The notes under the pieces were generated by a model that was not told the DNA's origin, did not search any database, and worked only from the letters and a program-made list of their open reading frames with translations. From Hansfordia pulvinata (lineage: Eukaryota; Ascomycota; Sordariomycetes; Xylariales), in contig BJKQ01000010.1 in the NCBI GenBank assembly GCA_006538405.1, positions 310,001 through 374,000 on the forward strand: DNA of 64,000 nucleotides, in the 5' to 3' direction. The position numbers and the translations under genes are program-made. Positions 37,775-48,205 of the stretch are shown piece after piece. Each line of letters starts with the position of its first letter. Within the stretch, counting starts at the first letter, position 1.

Positions 37775-38717
37775 CCCCGAGAAGCGGCGGCGGCGGCGGC
37801 GGCAGCAGCATCGCGCGGGTCAACCGGTGTCAAAGACATGCGGAAACTCACGCACCACGGGGATCATGGTTTGCCCGGCTCGGAATGCGCGAAGTGGCGG
37901 GAAGAGGCAACCAAATGGGCGAACAAAGGAACCGACCCGATTGATTTATTCGATGAAAAGGTAATGGCTGCTATTGGTATCACTTTACTGATATACGCCA
38001 TCGAGTCTACGATTATGCGCGATGCGATTGATTTACTCCATTCCGTTCATTAGGTAGCTAGGGACATTAGGTCCCCAGTCAGAGAATGCAAACCGTTCTC
38101 AACCATTCTCTCGTGACATATTGTGCGGACTGCAATTGATTGGCGAGAAACCATTGCACTGATTGTTTGAAGAAGCCCAGGCTGGTAACGATAGTGACCT
38201 GGGTATGTTCCTGGAACGCGAGGGCGATTCCCATCGAGCACCAGCTGGCTGACCCGTGGCCGCCATCACGAAATGCAGTGCAGGGGTATCGGACGTATGA
38301 TGGGCAACACCGCCCAGTATGGCCTACCCCGCACGGAGACAATGTCGCACGGCCGGCGGGCCATTCATATGGATGGCGATGATCAGTTTGGGGATTGCCC
38401 CACAGGTGACGACGAGGTGGACGAGGGCTGTAGGCGCGGCTTGCAGCTTAAGGGAGCGCCGAAACTGGGGCTCAGAGTCGGCAGTCGATGGCGGACAAGC
38501 CATGTGGGCAGGAAGTTCTGCTCCGCACATGCTCGGCGAGCTCTCCGAGATGGCAGCGGTCGGACGGGGGAGTGGCGAGCATCACCAGCCGGGAATATTA
38601 GAGTCCCCATGCGCCTGGCCAGCCGCATGGAGCGACCCGGGATGAAACCAGCAACCGCTCTGCGATCAGATCCCCAAATCCGAGACAATTTCCAGTTCAC
38701 GAACCTCTGCAGACAGG
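37775..38717. other. Intergenic region between Argonaute and the MFS permease
   Basis: Contains the Argonaute 3' UTR, a (CGG)n tract at about 37785-37803 directly after the stop codon, and the permease promoter. No gene was seen. Confidence 0.5.
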
Positions 38718-40891
38718 ATGACTCCGGAAAGCACCAAAGATGCCGTAGAGCACCACGAGAACGGCTCCGCAGTGGTAACGCGCGCCCCTGAATTGCGTAC
38801 CTGGCAGGCGGCAGACGAAGACGCTGACGACCTGTGGAAAAACAGAAGCACGTACCCCCGCCGCCTCCGGAGCAGGCCAAAGACGCGGGGGAGCAGCGTG
38901 ATGATGATGATGATGATGATGATGAAGGCGGCGGTGGCAGCAGCAGAAACAATGGGGTGCTGGACGAGAAGCGCAACCGGCGGCTGAACCGGCGGCTGGA
39001 CGCGCGCGTGCTGCCGCTGTGCTGCTGGCTGTACCTGCTGAACTTCCTGGACCGGGGCAACATCGGCAACGCGCGGTGCTCAACTCGGAGACGGGCGACA
39101 GCCTGCTGCAGCGGACGGGGATGACGGCGCAGGGGTACGCGGTGACGGTGACGCTCTTCTCGGTCGCGTACGCGCTGTTCGAGGTCCCCTCCAACTGGAT
39201 CATGAAGCACTACGTCCGCCCGTCGGTGTGGCTGGCGGTGCTGCTGTGGGTTTTGTTTTTTTCTTTTTCTCTCTCTCCTCCCTCTGTATGTCTGCGGTAT
39301 CGTAGTGATACTGCTCCTGCACCGTGGCCGAGATGTGGCTGACGACAGTCGGGCGAGCGGCTGGACGGTGGCAGGTTCTGTTGGGGTGCGTTTACGATCG
39401 GGTTCTCCGGGGTCCAGAACTACGTCAGCGTTTTGGTCTTGAGACTGTTCATCGGAGTGGTAAGTTGGCCTGCCTCGTCGGCATTGGGAAATGTAGGGGT
39501 TGCGAGTCCATTGGGTGTCAAACAATGGCTCTGGACTCTGTACCCACCTCTCATACAAACTCCCCTTTTCTTGTTCATCGCGAGCAGCATTAACGTCCCG
39601 CCACAGTTCGAAGCAGGATTCTTTCCAGGTATGTATGCCACGCCTACCACCTTACCCCGACGACCCAGAGAGCGAACAACGGGCCGAGCGCTGACGACCC
39701 TTCAACCCACCTCCCACTTGCCAGGCGTCGTGTACGTCATCACGATCTGGTACCGGCACAACGAGCGGGCGCTGCGGATCGCGCTGGTGGTGGCGTTCTG
39801 CAACCTGGCGGGGGCGTTCGGGGCGCCATCGCGTACGGGATCGGACAAGTCAACGGCGCCGGCGGGCTGCAGGGGTTCCGGTGGCTGTTCATCGTCGAGG
39901 GGGCCGTGACCATGGCCAGCGTCGTGCCGACGTGGCTGGTTCTACCCGACTACCCGTCATCGCCGCGCGAGGCGCGCTGGCTGGGCGAGGAGGACTGCCG
40001 GCTGGCGGTGGACCGGCAGGCCGCGCGGGGAGGGGGCTACAGCAGCGAGCACGCGACGCGCGCCGAGACGGTCGAGACGCTCGTGTCGCCGCGTATGCTC
40101 GCGCACTACGTCGCCTATGTACGTGTTGCCTCTTATCTGTCTTGTTCCCCTGATCCTCCCTACACCCCTTTTCTGCTCGGGTGTGTCGCGCAGTGCTTTG
40201 CCCTTCAGACACTGCCTCGCTCACCCCTTTCCTCTCAGAGATGAATAGAACGGACTCGCTGACAAGACACCCGCACCTGCCTCTATTGTCTCCCTCCACA
40301 GATCGCCAACGTGGTCCTTCAGGGCTCCTTCACCTTCTTCACGCCGACGATCGTGGCGGGGCTGGGCTACACGTCGGTCGAGGCGCAGCTGATGACGGTG
40401 CCGCCGTGGATCGTGGGCTTCGCGTCGGCGCTGGCGCTGTCGTGGTCGGCGGACCGGGCGGACGCGCGCGGGTGGCACGTGGCGGGGGCCTCGGCGGCGG
40501 GGGCGGCGGGGTGGCTGGGCGCGGGCCTGCTGCCGGCCTCGAGCTACGCGGCGCGGTACGGGTGCCTGTGCCTGGCGGCGGCGGGGGCGTTCCCCTGCGC
40601 GCCGGCCATGACGGCCTGGGTGACGTGCAACTCGCCCTCGGGGGACAGGCGGGGGAGGAGGGCCGGCCTGACCATCCCGCTGGCGGTGGCGGCGCACAAC
40701 AGCTGCGCGGGGCTGGGGCAGATCGTCGCGCAGTGGATCTGGAGGGAGGGCGAGGCCGCGCGGGGTACCCGACGGGCAACTTTGTGTGCGCCGGGTGCGG
40801 GCTCTTCGTCGCCGGGGTCGCGGTCGCGCTGAGGCTGGCGTACGGGCGGATGAATGCGCGGGAGGGGGAGAAGAGAGTGTGGGCTTGTTGA
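38718..40891 (+). CDS. MFS permease of the allantoate/Dal5 (anion:cation symporter) type, three frame breaks
   Basis: Predicted exons are 38718-38774, 38846-39245, 39375-39459, 39607-39628, 39725-40118 and 40302-40891; about 516 residues after restoring three bases. Conserved segments in order: RVLPLCCWLYLLNFLDRGNIGNAR, GYAVTVTLFSVAYALFEVPSNW, FCWGAFTIGFSGVQNYV, AGFFPGVVYVITIWYRHNERA, GAIAYGIGQVNGAGGLQGFRW, and SPRMLAHYVAY. These match the Dal5 family, which imports ureides, vitamins or organic anions at the plasma membrane. Frames change at 39075-39076 (GG), 39820-39823 (GGGG) and 40762-40765 (GGGG). One extra G at each site joins conserved text and keeps all exon phases. The 71-base first intron (GTAACG donor, CTGAC branch) is my preferred link between the start codon and the main frame. 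The substrate is unknown. Confidence 0.87.
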
Positions 40892-42352
40892 GGCCAGCCG
40901 CGAGGGGTGGGAGGTGTGTGCCGTGAAAGGGGGAATCTTGAGACGGGTTTCCGGTTTCGGATGATGGTTGCTGGTCGGGTCTCTTGTAAACTCCTGGGTG
41001 CAGTTGGTGTATCGGCAGGTAAGGTAGGTATTGGTCGTTTGTGTGTGGTGTTGAGGACTGTCGGCGATGCCGACGTGTCGTCGCTGGAGAACGGATGTGG
41101 AGGCGGTTCGAGGAAGAAGCGGGTAGGTGGACGTCGCGTATATTGAACACCCGGCAGATAGGTACCTAAGATACAACAACACATGTACATTGACGCAAGT
41201 GGGAAACAACTGTTGTGCTGAGTCGACCCTTCCTGTTGCCATTGTTACGCTCTGGCAACATTCTGCCTACGGTACCTGTACCTCAGGTAAGTACGGTACA
41301 TTGAATGGGAGCGTTTCGATTACGTACCTTACCTACGTACAGTGCGGTACGGTACGGCACTTATCGCGGCTGTGGTCACCAAGAGTCCCTTCGCCATCTT
41401 ATCTTTTCCCACGACCACCACGAATCTCGGCTCGCGACCGCGAACAGCCACGCACCCACACCCGCCAGTATTCCTAACCACCCAAGTGAGACCTAAGTCT
41501 CGGTCCGTCTCGTGGTCGATAGCCAGGATCCCCGCCTAAGCACCATCTATCTCGGAGTCTCTGCGTATCTACGCAGTAAGAGTGTTGCAGAGATACGAGT
41601 AGACGGACCGAACCGGTCTGTGCTGGCGAGTCAGACAACCGACCACTCATAACCCATCACAAGCCGCCCGCCGCCGTATCTGGCCACCAAAGATGTCGCC
41701 GACATTTCGAGAAGGCTTCCGCTGATGGGGCTTGGCAGGTGACGTCCGCGCCTGACCGTGACTGTTCGCAGCCGCCTCAGGACAAGACGGGCCCAGACCT
41801 CGCCCACGTCAAAGAGGAAACTCAACGCGCTCTCCACCCGGCGGATTCGTGCCAGGGTCGGGTTCAGGTTAGTCGGTATCAGGATATCGGGAACCTGGGG
41901 TAAAGTTGTGGGGCGCCCGGCCGGCTTGGCTGACTAGCGTAGCCTGGGGTAAAGCAGACAAGGCAGAGCCCTCGGATAAGGGAAGGACTGGTGAGTCCGT
42001 GGCCGAGTGAGGGCTTACACTGGGGGCAGCGCGTCTCGGGGAAGGGGGAGAAGAAGGAGAAGAAGGCCATGGCGTCGACTTGTCGAAACAGATCGGCGGC
42101 GTACTTGAAGAGACGAGAGATCCGTCTCGCAGCGGACTCGAGGGATCAAGACGGCCGACTCTTTATACGACTCTATACCTGCCTTTTCGTCTCACCTACA
42201 TGACTCTGTTCTACTCAACTCTACCCGGCTCTGCTCGAATCAACTAGTCGAACTCGAAAGAAAGCAACTCGTTGTCTTGGTCTCACTTATGTTCCACAAG
42301 CACAACAACTTGCACACACCCCGATCCACGGCAAGCCGTCGACTTGGCCTTG
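40892..42352. other. Intergenic region between two permease genes
   Basis: Holds the 3' region of the MFS gene and the promoter and leader of the amino-acid permease. Around 41270-41350 the sequence is rich in overlapping GTAC, TACCTA and GGTAC motifs. No gene was seen. Confidence 0.5.
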
Positions 42353-44148
42353 ATGGAGCCACCCGAGTATTCGGAAAAGGCCCAGAAGATGAAGGAGATA
42401 CCCCCTGAGTACCTGGCCAACCTGGCCCCGACCGACTCGATAGGGGTCGGCCAGACGGCCGAGCAGGGGGACGGCCAGGACGTGCCGCGCCACGTTACGG
42501 CGAGAGGGCTTAAGACGCGGCACGCCCAGATGATTGCCCTGGGCGGGACGCTGGGCACCGGCCTGTTCGTCGGCGCCGGCAACGCGCTGCGGATGGGAGG
42601 GCCGCTGTTCCTGCTGCTGGCCTACCTCTTCATCTCGGTCCTCGTCTACGGCATCGCCACCGCCACCGGCGAGATGAGCTCCTACCTGCCCGTCCCGGGC
42701 TCCTCCATGTCGAGCTACGGCCGTCGCTTCTTCTCCCGGTCCATGGGCTTCGCCCTCGGCTGGGTCTACTGGTACACCTTCTCCATCACCGTGCCCGCCG
42801 AGATCAACGCCACCATCCTCGTCCTGCAGTACTGGAACATCCCCATCCACACGGGCATTCTTATAGTGATCATCAGCGTGGTCATCATCCTTGGCAACTG
42901 CGTGCCTGTCTGGATCTATGGAGAGGCGGAGTTTTGGTGAGTCCAAATGGATGCCCCTCTAGGAAAGCACAAAGAAGAAGCAAAACAAGAGAGCGAAGAA
43001 ACCCCTCACTGGCCCAACCCCTAAGCTGACTCTTTGCCCCCTTTTCCAGGTTCGCCTCGATCAAAGTCTTCGGCATCATCGGCATGCTCCTCATGACAGC
43101 CGTCCTCTTCTTCGGCGGCGGCCCCTCCAAGGAGCCGCTGTGGTTCTCCAACTGGGAGCACCCGGGGCCCACCAACACCTACCTGGCCGAGGGCGACCTG
43201 GGCCGCCTCCTGGCGCTCATCTCGGTGACGACCTTCTCCATCTACGCGTTCGCGTACGCTCCCGAGCTGCTTGTCGTGAGCGGAGGCGAGATGAAGTCGC
43301 CGCGGCAGAACATGCCCAAGGCGACCAAGCGGTACATCTACCGGCTGCTCCTGTTCTACGTGTTGGGCGGCTTGGCCATCGGCATCCTGACGCCGAGCGA
43401 CGAGCCGGGCCTGCTGTCGGCGTCGAGCGACGCGTCGGCGTCCCCGTGGGCCCTCGGCGTGCGCCGGGCCGGCATCAAAGTGCTCGACAGCGTCATCAAC
43501 GGCGTCATCGTGGTGTCCGCCATGTCCGCGGGCAACTCGTACTTCTACCTGGCGACGCGCTGCCTGTACTCGCTGGCGATGGACGGCAACGCCCCGCGCA
43601 TCTTCACCCGCTGCAACCGCCAGGGCGTGCCCTACTGGGCGGCGACCTCCACGGCGCTGTGGTGCCTGCTGTCGTTCCTCAACGTCGCCAGCAGCAGCAG
43701 CGAGGTGTTCCAGTTCATGGTGAACCTGCTCAACTGCGGCGCCTTCAACTCGTGGATTTGCTGCGTCCTGGTCTACTGGCGGTTCCGCAAGGCGGTCGCG
43801 GCGCAGGGGCGCGAGGGCGAGCTGCCTTACCGCTCGCGGCTGCAGCCGTGGCTGGGCTGGTTCTCGTGCGCGGCGCTGAGCGTCCTGCTGCTGCTGAGCG
43901 GGATGAAGGTCTTCTTCGCGGGCCGGTGGGACACCCCCACGTTCGTCACCTCGTACGTGGGGATCCCCATCTTCCTGGCGCTGTACCTGGGCCACCGGCT
44001 CACCGCGGGCCGGGGGGACCCCTGGTGCATCGCGCCGGGCGAGGTCGACCTGACGACGGGGCTGGACGAGATCCGCGCGCACGAGGAGATGGAGCCGCCT
44101 GTGCGCGAGGAGAAGTGGTACCTGAAGTGGAAGGCTGTCTTTGGCTAG
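42353..44148 (+). CDS. YAT-family amino-acid permease
   Basis: Exons are 42353-42936 and 43050-44148; 560 residues, no frame break even across a run of six G near 44010-44020. A cytosolic N-terminus of about 70 residues is followed by the first helix with the YAT signature ALGGTLGTGLFVGAGNAL. Further typical segments are SFTVPAEI-like ITVPAEINATILVLQYW, TTFSIYAFAYAPELLVVSGGEMKSPRQNMPKA, and SYFYLATRCLYSLAMDGNAPRIF. About 12 membrane helices are visible. The protein should import amino acids with protons at the plasma membrane; the specificity (general, GABA-like, dicarboxylic) cannot be read from sequence. The intron between them carries CTGAC 22 bases before its acceptor. Start: first in-frame ATG before the conserved region. 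Confidence 0.92.
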
Positions 44149-44480
44149 GCCCTGGGTTGGTCTGTCTCTTTCACGGTGGAAAGGGGGGGGTGGATGGCCT
44201 CGGATGTACTGTAGGTTCATCCTGTGGGGAACCAAGTGATGTAGATATCGAACGTAGCAAGCAGAATATTTTTCTATTTTCAATCTCTGTGATGCGGCAT
44301 GTCATGTATTGCGTCCGCCACGACGCTTCCCCCACCGATTTGTAGGCGGCACGGAAGGGAAAGGAGGCTGGTCTTGCGACTTGTGGGTTTGAAGATTTCC
44401 TCGTCACTGGACAGGAAGAATACCATACCGCCTTGAAGTACACGTATCCATGGGTGGTACCTATGTACCGAGCCCTGCCC
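44149..44480. other. Convergent intergenic region
   Basis: Short space containing the 3' regions of the permease and of the secreted-protein gene. Nothing else was seen. Confidence 0.5.
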
Positions 44481-45212
44481 TCACTCTTCCAACTGAACCA
44501 TTTGTATATTTCGCATCAGGTCCATGCGCCTGAGTTCGTCGTACCTGTCCCGAGGCCTGACGAGCACCATCCACCTGGTCTCTTCGTACGCGCCGGCGAG
44601 CCGCGGGTCGTCGAGGTCCAGGACTGGGGAGGTCCAGGTGGTGCCGTCCGCGGCCCTGTCGGCGGCGAAGACGCCGTGCGCCCGCCACGCCTTGCCGCCC
44701 TTCCTGTGCGGCTCGGGGAACTGCCGGGCGAACAGCGCGGCGGCGTCGGCACCGAACCGGCCGGCCTGCTCGAGGCCCGCGGCCGTCCAGGCCATCTTGA
44801 CGGCGTCGCGCTTGTCGGCGTACAGCCGCATCTGGAGCCCCTCCTCGGCGCCGCCGCCGAGGCGGAATAACTTCCTCCTCCCCGTCGATCCCCCCAGCAG
44901 CTTGGGCAGGTTGAAGGGCAGCGCGCGGTTGAAGCGGTGCTCGCGGTCCGCGTCCGGGTCGCGCGTCTCCGCGTGCAGGCTCCAGAGCGGCGGCTCCCCC
45001 GCCGTGTCCTCGCCGTCGTCGTCCACGGCGTACAGCCTCGCCACGACCGGGTGGGTCCAGTCGCCTACGAGGGCCCGAGGCTGCAGCTGCTGCGGCAGAG
45101 GAGGGGTGTTGGTGGTGTTGGTGGTGGTGGTGGTGGTTTCGGCCGGTGTGCCCTGCGCCGCGCCCGCGAGGCCGAGCGACGCGCAGCCGAGGAGGAGGGA
45201 CGTGTACCGCAT
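44481..45212 (-). CDS. Small secreted protein of unknown function
   Basis: A single-exon frame of 243 residues. The N-terminus (MRYTSLLLGCASLGLAGAAQG) is a clear signal peptide with probable cleavage after Ala-18 or nearby. A Thr/Asn/Pro-rich linker follows (about residues 22-45) and then a soluble domain. That domain has a Tyr/Trp-containing beta-rich first half (VARLYAVDDDGED, PPLWSLHAETRD), a Lys/Arg stretch near residues 105-118, and helices toward the C-terminus (AGRFGADAAALFARQF). The mature protein has no cysteine, unlike most small fungal effectors. I recognise no family. It is probably a cell-wall or extracellular protein. Confidence 0.65.
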   Translation of the reverse strand: MRYTSLLLGCASLGLAGAAQGTPAETTTTTTNTTNTPPLPQQLQPRALVGDWTHPVVARLYAVDDDGEDTAGEPPLWSLHAETRDPDADREHRFNRALPFNLPKLLGGSTGRRKLFRLGGGAEEGLQMRLYADKRDAVKMAWTAAGLEQAGRFGADAAALFARQFPEPHRKGGKAWRAHGVFAADRAADGTTWTSPVLDLDDPRLAGAYEETRWMVLVRPRDRYDELRRMDLMRNIQMVQLEE

Positions 45213-46228
45213 GGCTCAGGGTTGGGCGGTGTCGACAGGGCCTCGTTTCTTTCTGGTAGTCAGAATCCGGACCGGCTGGGGTCGGTAGGTGCCTCTTCCT
45301 GGCTGCCTGTTGGATCGCCGATTCTCTCGATTCTCCTTAGTTGAAGGCTTGAAAGCAACAGGCAAGGCGGCGGGAAGAGGGCCGCGATATAGAAGACCGC
45401 AGACAAGGCCGGCGCTCGTGCTCGTGGTCGCGAAGGGGTGTCTGCCTAATCTGACCTGAGACGGTGGCGACAATGTAATGTCAGAGTGGTTGATTCGGCT
45501 CTTTGGCCCCCTCTGAGCTGGAGCTCGGGTTCCTCCGCGCGAAGATGAGGAAACTCGCATGCCCTTTGTAACAAGACAGTCGCCGGGTGCCCCGAATTGT
45601 CGCCAGAGCTCACATCGCACGGACTCAGTGTGGGTGTTGGGAGGGCCCTCTAGATTTGTCCTGCGAGCATACCTAAGGTACCTACTCTTCTGTTGTGGGT
45701 TGGCTTCTGACATGAACTCTACGAAGCCAACAAGAGAGCCAGGACCAGACAGCATTCCTAAGTGTCAAATGCCTTTTTTCTTCCTTCTTCTTCTTTGTGT
45801 ATTCTGTAACCGACTGCCGACTCGACCTTGCCGGGCGTGTTCGCTGACTTGACAGGTATCTTATCTCAAAACCCACCGGCCCCTACGAAGGGCAGCCATC
45901 ACTCACTCGGGGGCAATTCATTCTCCGGCCGGCCTGACAAAAGAGCAGTCATCCCCAACGACATTAACCTCGCTGCAGCGCAGGGCTGTTCGACGTGGGT
46001 TGCCCACAGCACGAATGCCTCCCGCAGAAGAAGTCCCGACCGGTCTCTGCCCATCCTCACAGGGCTTACGTCAGACTCCGGTACTTCTAAGCGGGCAAAA
46101 TGTAATGGCATGGAGGCTCTTTGCATAGGTAGGTAAACATCAACTCGATTACCTCACCCAGCCCCGGAGTGGGAGTGCCACGTGCATCCTGCCACACCCT
46201 GGTCGCCGCTTCACATCGCAGCCCCCGA
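45213..46228. other. Intergenic region
   Basis: About 1 kb containing the promoter of the secreted-protein gene and the 3' side of the PEBP-like gene. No additional gene was seen. Confidence 0.5.
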
Positions 46229-47281
46229 TTACGCCAGCACAAACGCACCGCACAACGCCGCCGCCGCCGCCGCGGCGTAGGCGCAAGACGCAAGAAGCGA
46301 CCCACTCCCGCCCGCAGCGCCAGCCGCGACGGCGACGACCGACGGCGTGCCACTGCCACTGCCAGCGCCACCGGTAGCGGTGCTGTTGCTGCTGCTCCCG
46401 CCAGACGCACCACCACCCCGGCAAGAGGAGCCGGCGCCCTCCCCGTCCTCCTCCTCCTCCTCCTTGTCGCTGGCGACCGAGAACCACGTCGCGGCGGCCA
46501 CCGGCGCGTCGGCGCGCAGGCCGTACGCGAGCGCGAACAGGCGCAGGTCGAAGCCCAGGCGCGTCGAGATGAGCAGCGTCTCGTTCTTCGCCGCGCCCGC
46601 GCGCCGCGCCCGAGCCCGAGCCCAGGTTGTAGTGCTCACCGTCTACCCGGGTCCGGCCCGCCTGGCCCGCCTGCTGCTGCTGCTGCTCGAGGACGAGGAG
46701 GACGTAGTCGTGCGTCTGGCCCGCCGGGGGGTTCGGCGGGATGTACGTCGCGAACTCGCTGGACGCTACTGCTGCCGATGCTGCTGCTGATGCTGCTGGG
46801 TTGGTGGGGTTCGTCGTCGTCGTGTCGTTGCTGCTGCTGGTGGTGATACCGCTGCTCGACAGCGGACGCAGCGCGCCGCCGCCACCACCACCACCTCCTG
46901 CCGCCACGGCCAGGTCCTGCGCGCCCCAGTGCAGCAGGTGCAGCGGGACGCCCTCGTCCACGTCGGACACGTCGATCAGCAGCGCCGTGTACAACCTTCC
47001 GCCTCCGCTGTCGTCGCTGCTGCTGTTGCTGTTGTTGTTGTTGTTGTTGGCGGCGGTGGGCCCGAGCGACACCTCGGGCGCGCCGGCGGACGCGGCTCGC
47101 CTGCTCAGGCGCGCGCCGGCCGCCACCGGCCCGGGGGCCCCGGGTACCGGAGCGAGGCGAAGGCGTCGGCGGACGGCGCGAAGCCGTCCGGCACCGGGGA
47201 CGCTGCGGCCAGGGCGTGGGCGTGGGCGACGCGCCGCGCGCCGAGGAGAGCGAGGAAGAGGACCGGCGGCGTGGCGAGCAT
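46229..47281 (-). CDS. Secreted PEBP-like protein with probable GPI anchor, two frame changes
   Basis: About 350 residues when read through two frame changes. It starts at 47281 with a signal peptide (MLATPPVLFLALLGARRV...). The text GGRLYTALLIDVSDVDEG, HLLHWGAQDL, TYIPPNPPAGQTHDYVLLVLEQ, FDLRLFALAYGLRADAPVAAATWF follows the order of the phosphatidylethanolamine-binding protein fold: ligand-site DPD-like strand, LHW, PPxGxxHxY, and the final FxxxYGLxxPVAxxYF. The C-terminus has a Ser/Gly-rich linker and a terminal hydrophobic segment ending ALCGAFVLA, typical of GPI addition. Frame changes lie at 47133-47141 (adjacent G5 and C4, one base apparently lost) and at about 46590-46640 (a GC-alternating stretch, shift of opposite sign). 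Long Asn, Gly, Thr and Gln runs interrupt the domain. Function in fungi is unclear; relatives bind phospholipid or act as inhibitors. Confidence 0.72.
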
Positions 47282-48205
47282 GGTTGCGAGATTGAGAAAA
47301 AAAGCTGGGTGAAGGAAGCGAGGGAGGAAGGTCGGCGGTAAGGCTAGTCGTCAGCCGGGTGGGTTGTGAGTATCCAGGCTGTTGGCGCTACAGGAGAGAG
47401 AGATATGAAGAGACTGTGGTAGCCTTCTTATCAAGGGCGCGTCTGCCGGGCTTCTTATATGGCACGGCATGGCATGGCGTACCGGCCGTGGCTTGTCTAC
47501 ATCGTGAGGTGGCCTGCCGGCCGCACGCGTAGAGCCTCGCCGGCGTCGTGTCGGGTTTAAGCGGCTGCGGCCGGAGGGGCGGAGGGCAGAGTGCGAGGAC
47601 TCGTATGACAGCCGGGAATAGAGGCAGAGACTCGTGAGACTGTCGTCCGTGTGGGTGGGTATATCGTTGCAGATTTGCCTGAACGGGCTGCTCGGGAGGG
47701 GAATTGCCCAATCCGTCCAGCGCGGAGACGAGCGAAATTCCCAGGTTCACCGTGTCGAGGGTCAATGCGGTGGTGGATTTAAGCGGCTGCTTGCTGTAAT
47801 CGCCGGTGGTCAGTCACCTCAAGTCTGCGATGGCGGCTAACTACCTCCCTAGTTGGTAGTCCCCATAGGTAAAGTCCGCATCCTCTCGGGCTGTCGTCTC
47901 CAGGAGACCAAGCAAGATGAAACCGGCCCAACATGCGAGTACACGCTGCGACTACCTACGTACACAGTGAGGTGAGGTAATAGGTCAGCCCTTGCACGAG
48001 GCCGGGGTTTACAGAGTCTGATGCACAGCACTGACGAGTCTGGTCCAGTCCTGTCATGAATTCCAGTCATGAGTTCATTGAAAGCAGTTCCACATAGTCA
48101 TGTCCATAAATTCATGCTCATCGCGAGTACATACCCCCTTTACTTGAATACCCCGCCACAACACTACACCCGCCCCAAGACAGACCCTCCGCCTATGTAC
48201 GAACT
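47282..48205. other. Intergenic region between PEBP-like and ALDH genes
   Basis: The PEBP-like promoter lies at the left and the ALDH 3' region at the right. The 13-base string TTTAAGCGGCTGC occurs twice, at 47556 and 47778. No gene was seen. Confidence 0.45.

Noticed and set aside
38775..38845. Frame break in the A-run at the MFS N-terminus
   Set aside because: A 71-base phase-0 intron with GTAACG donor, CTGAC branch and ACAG acceptor explains the change of frame without a base loss. The base-loss reading remains possible.
47556..47790. Repeated 13-base string upstream of the PEBP-like gene
   Set aside because: Only two copies and no symmetry; probably chance in GC-rich DNA.
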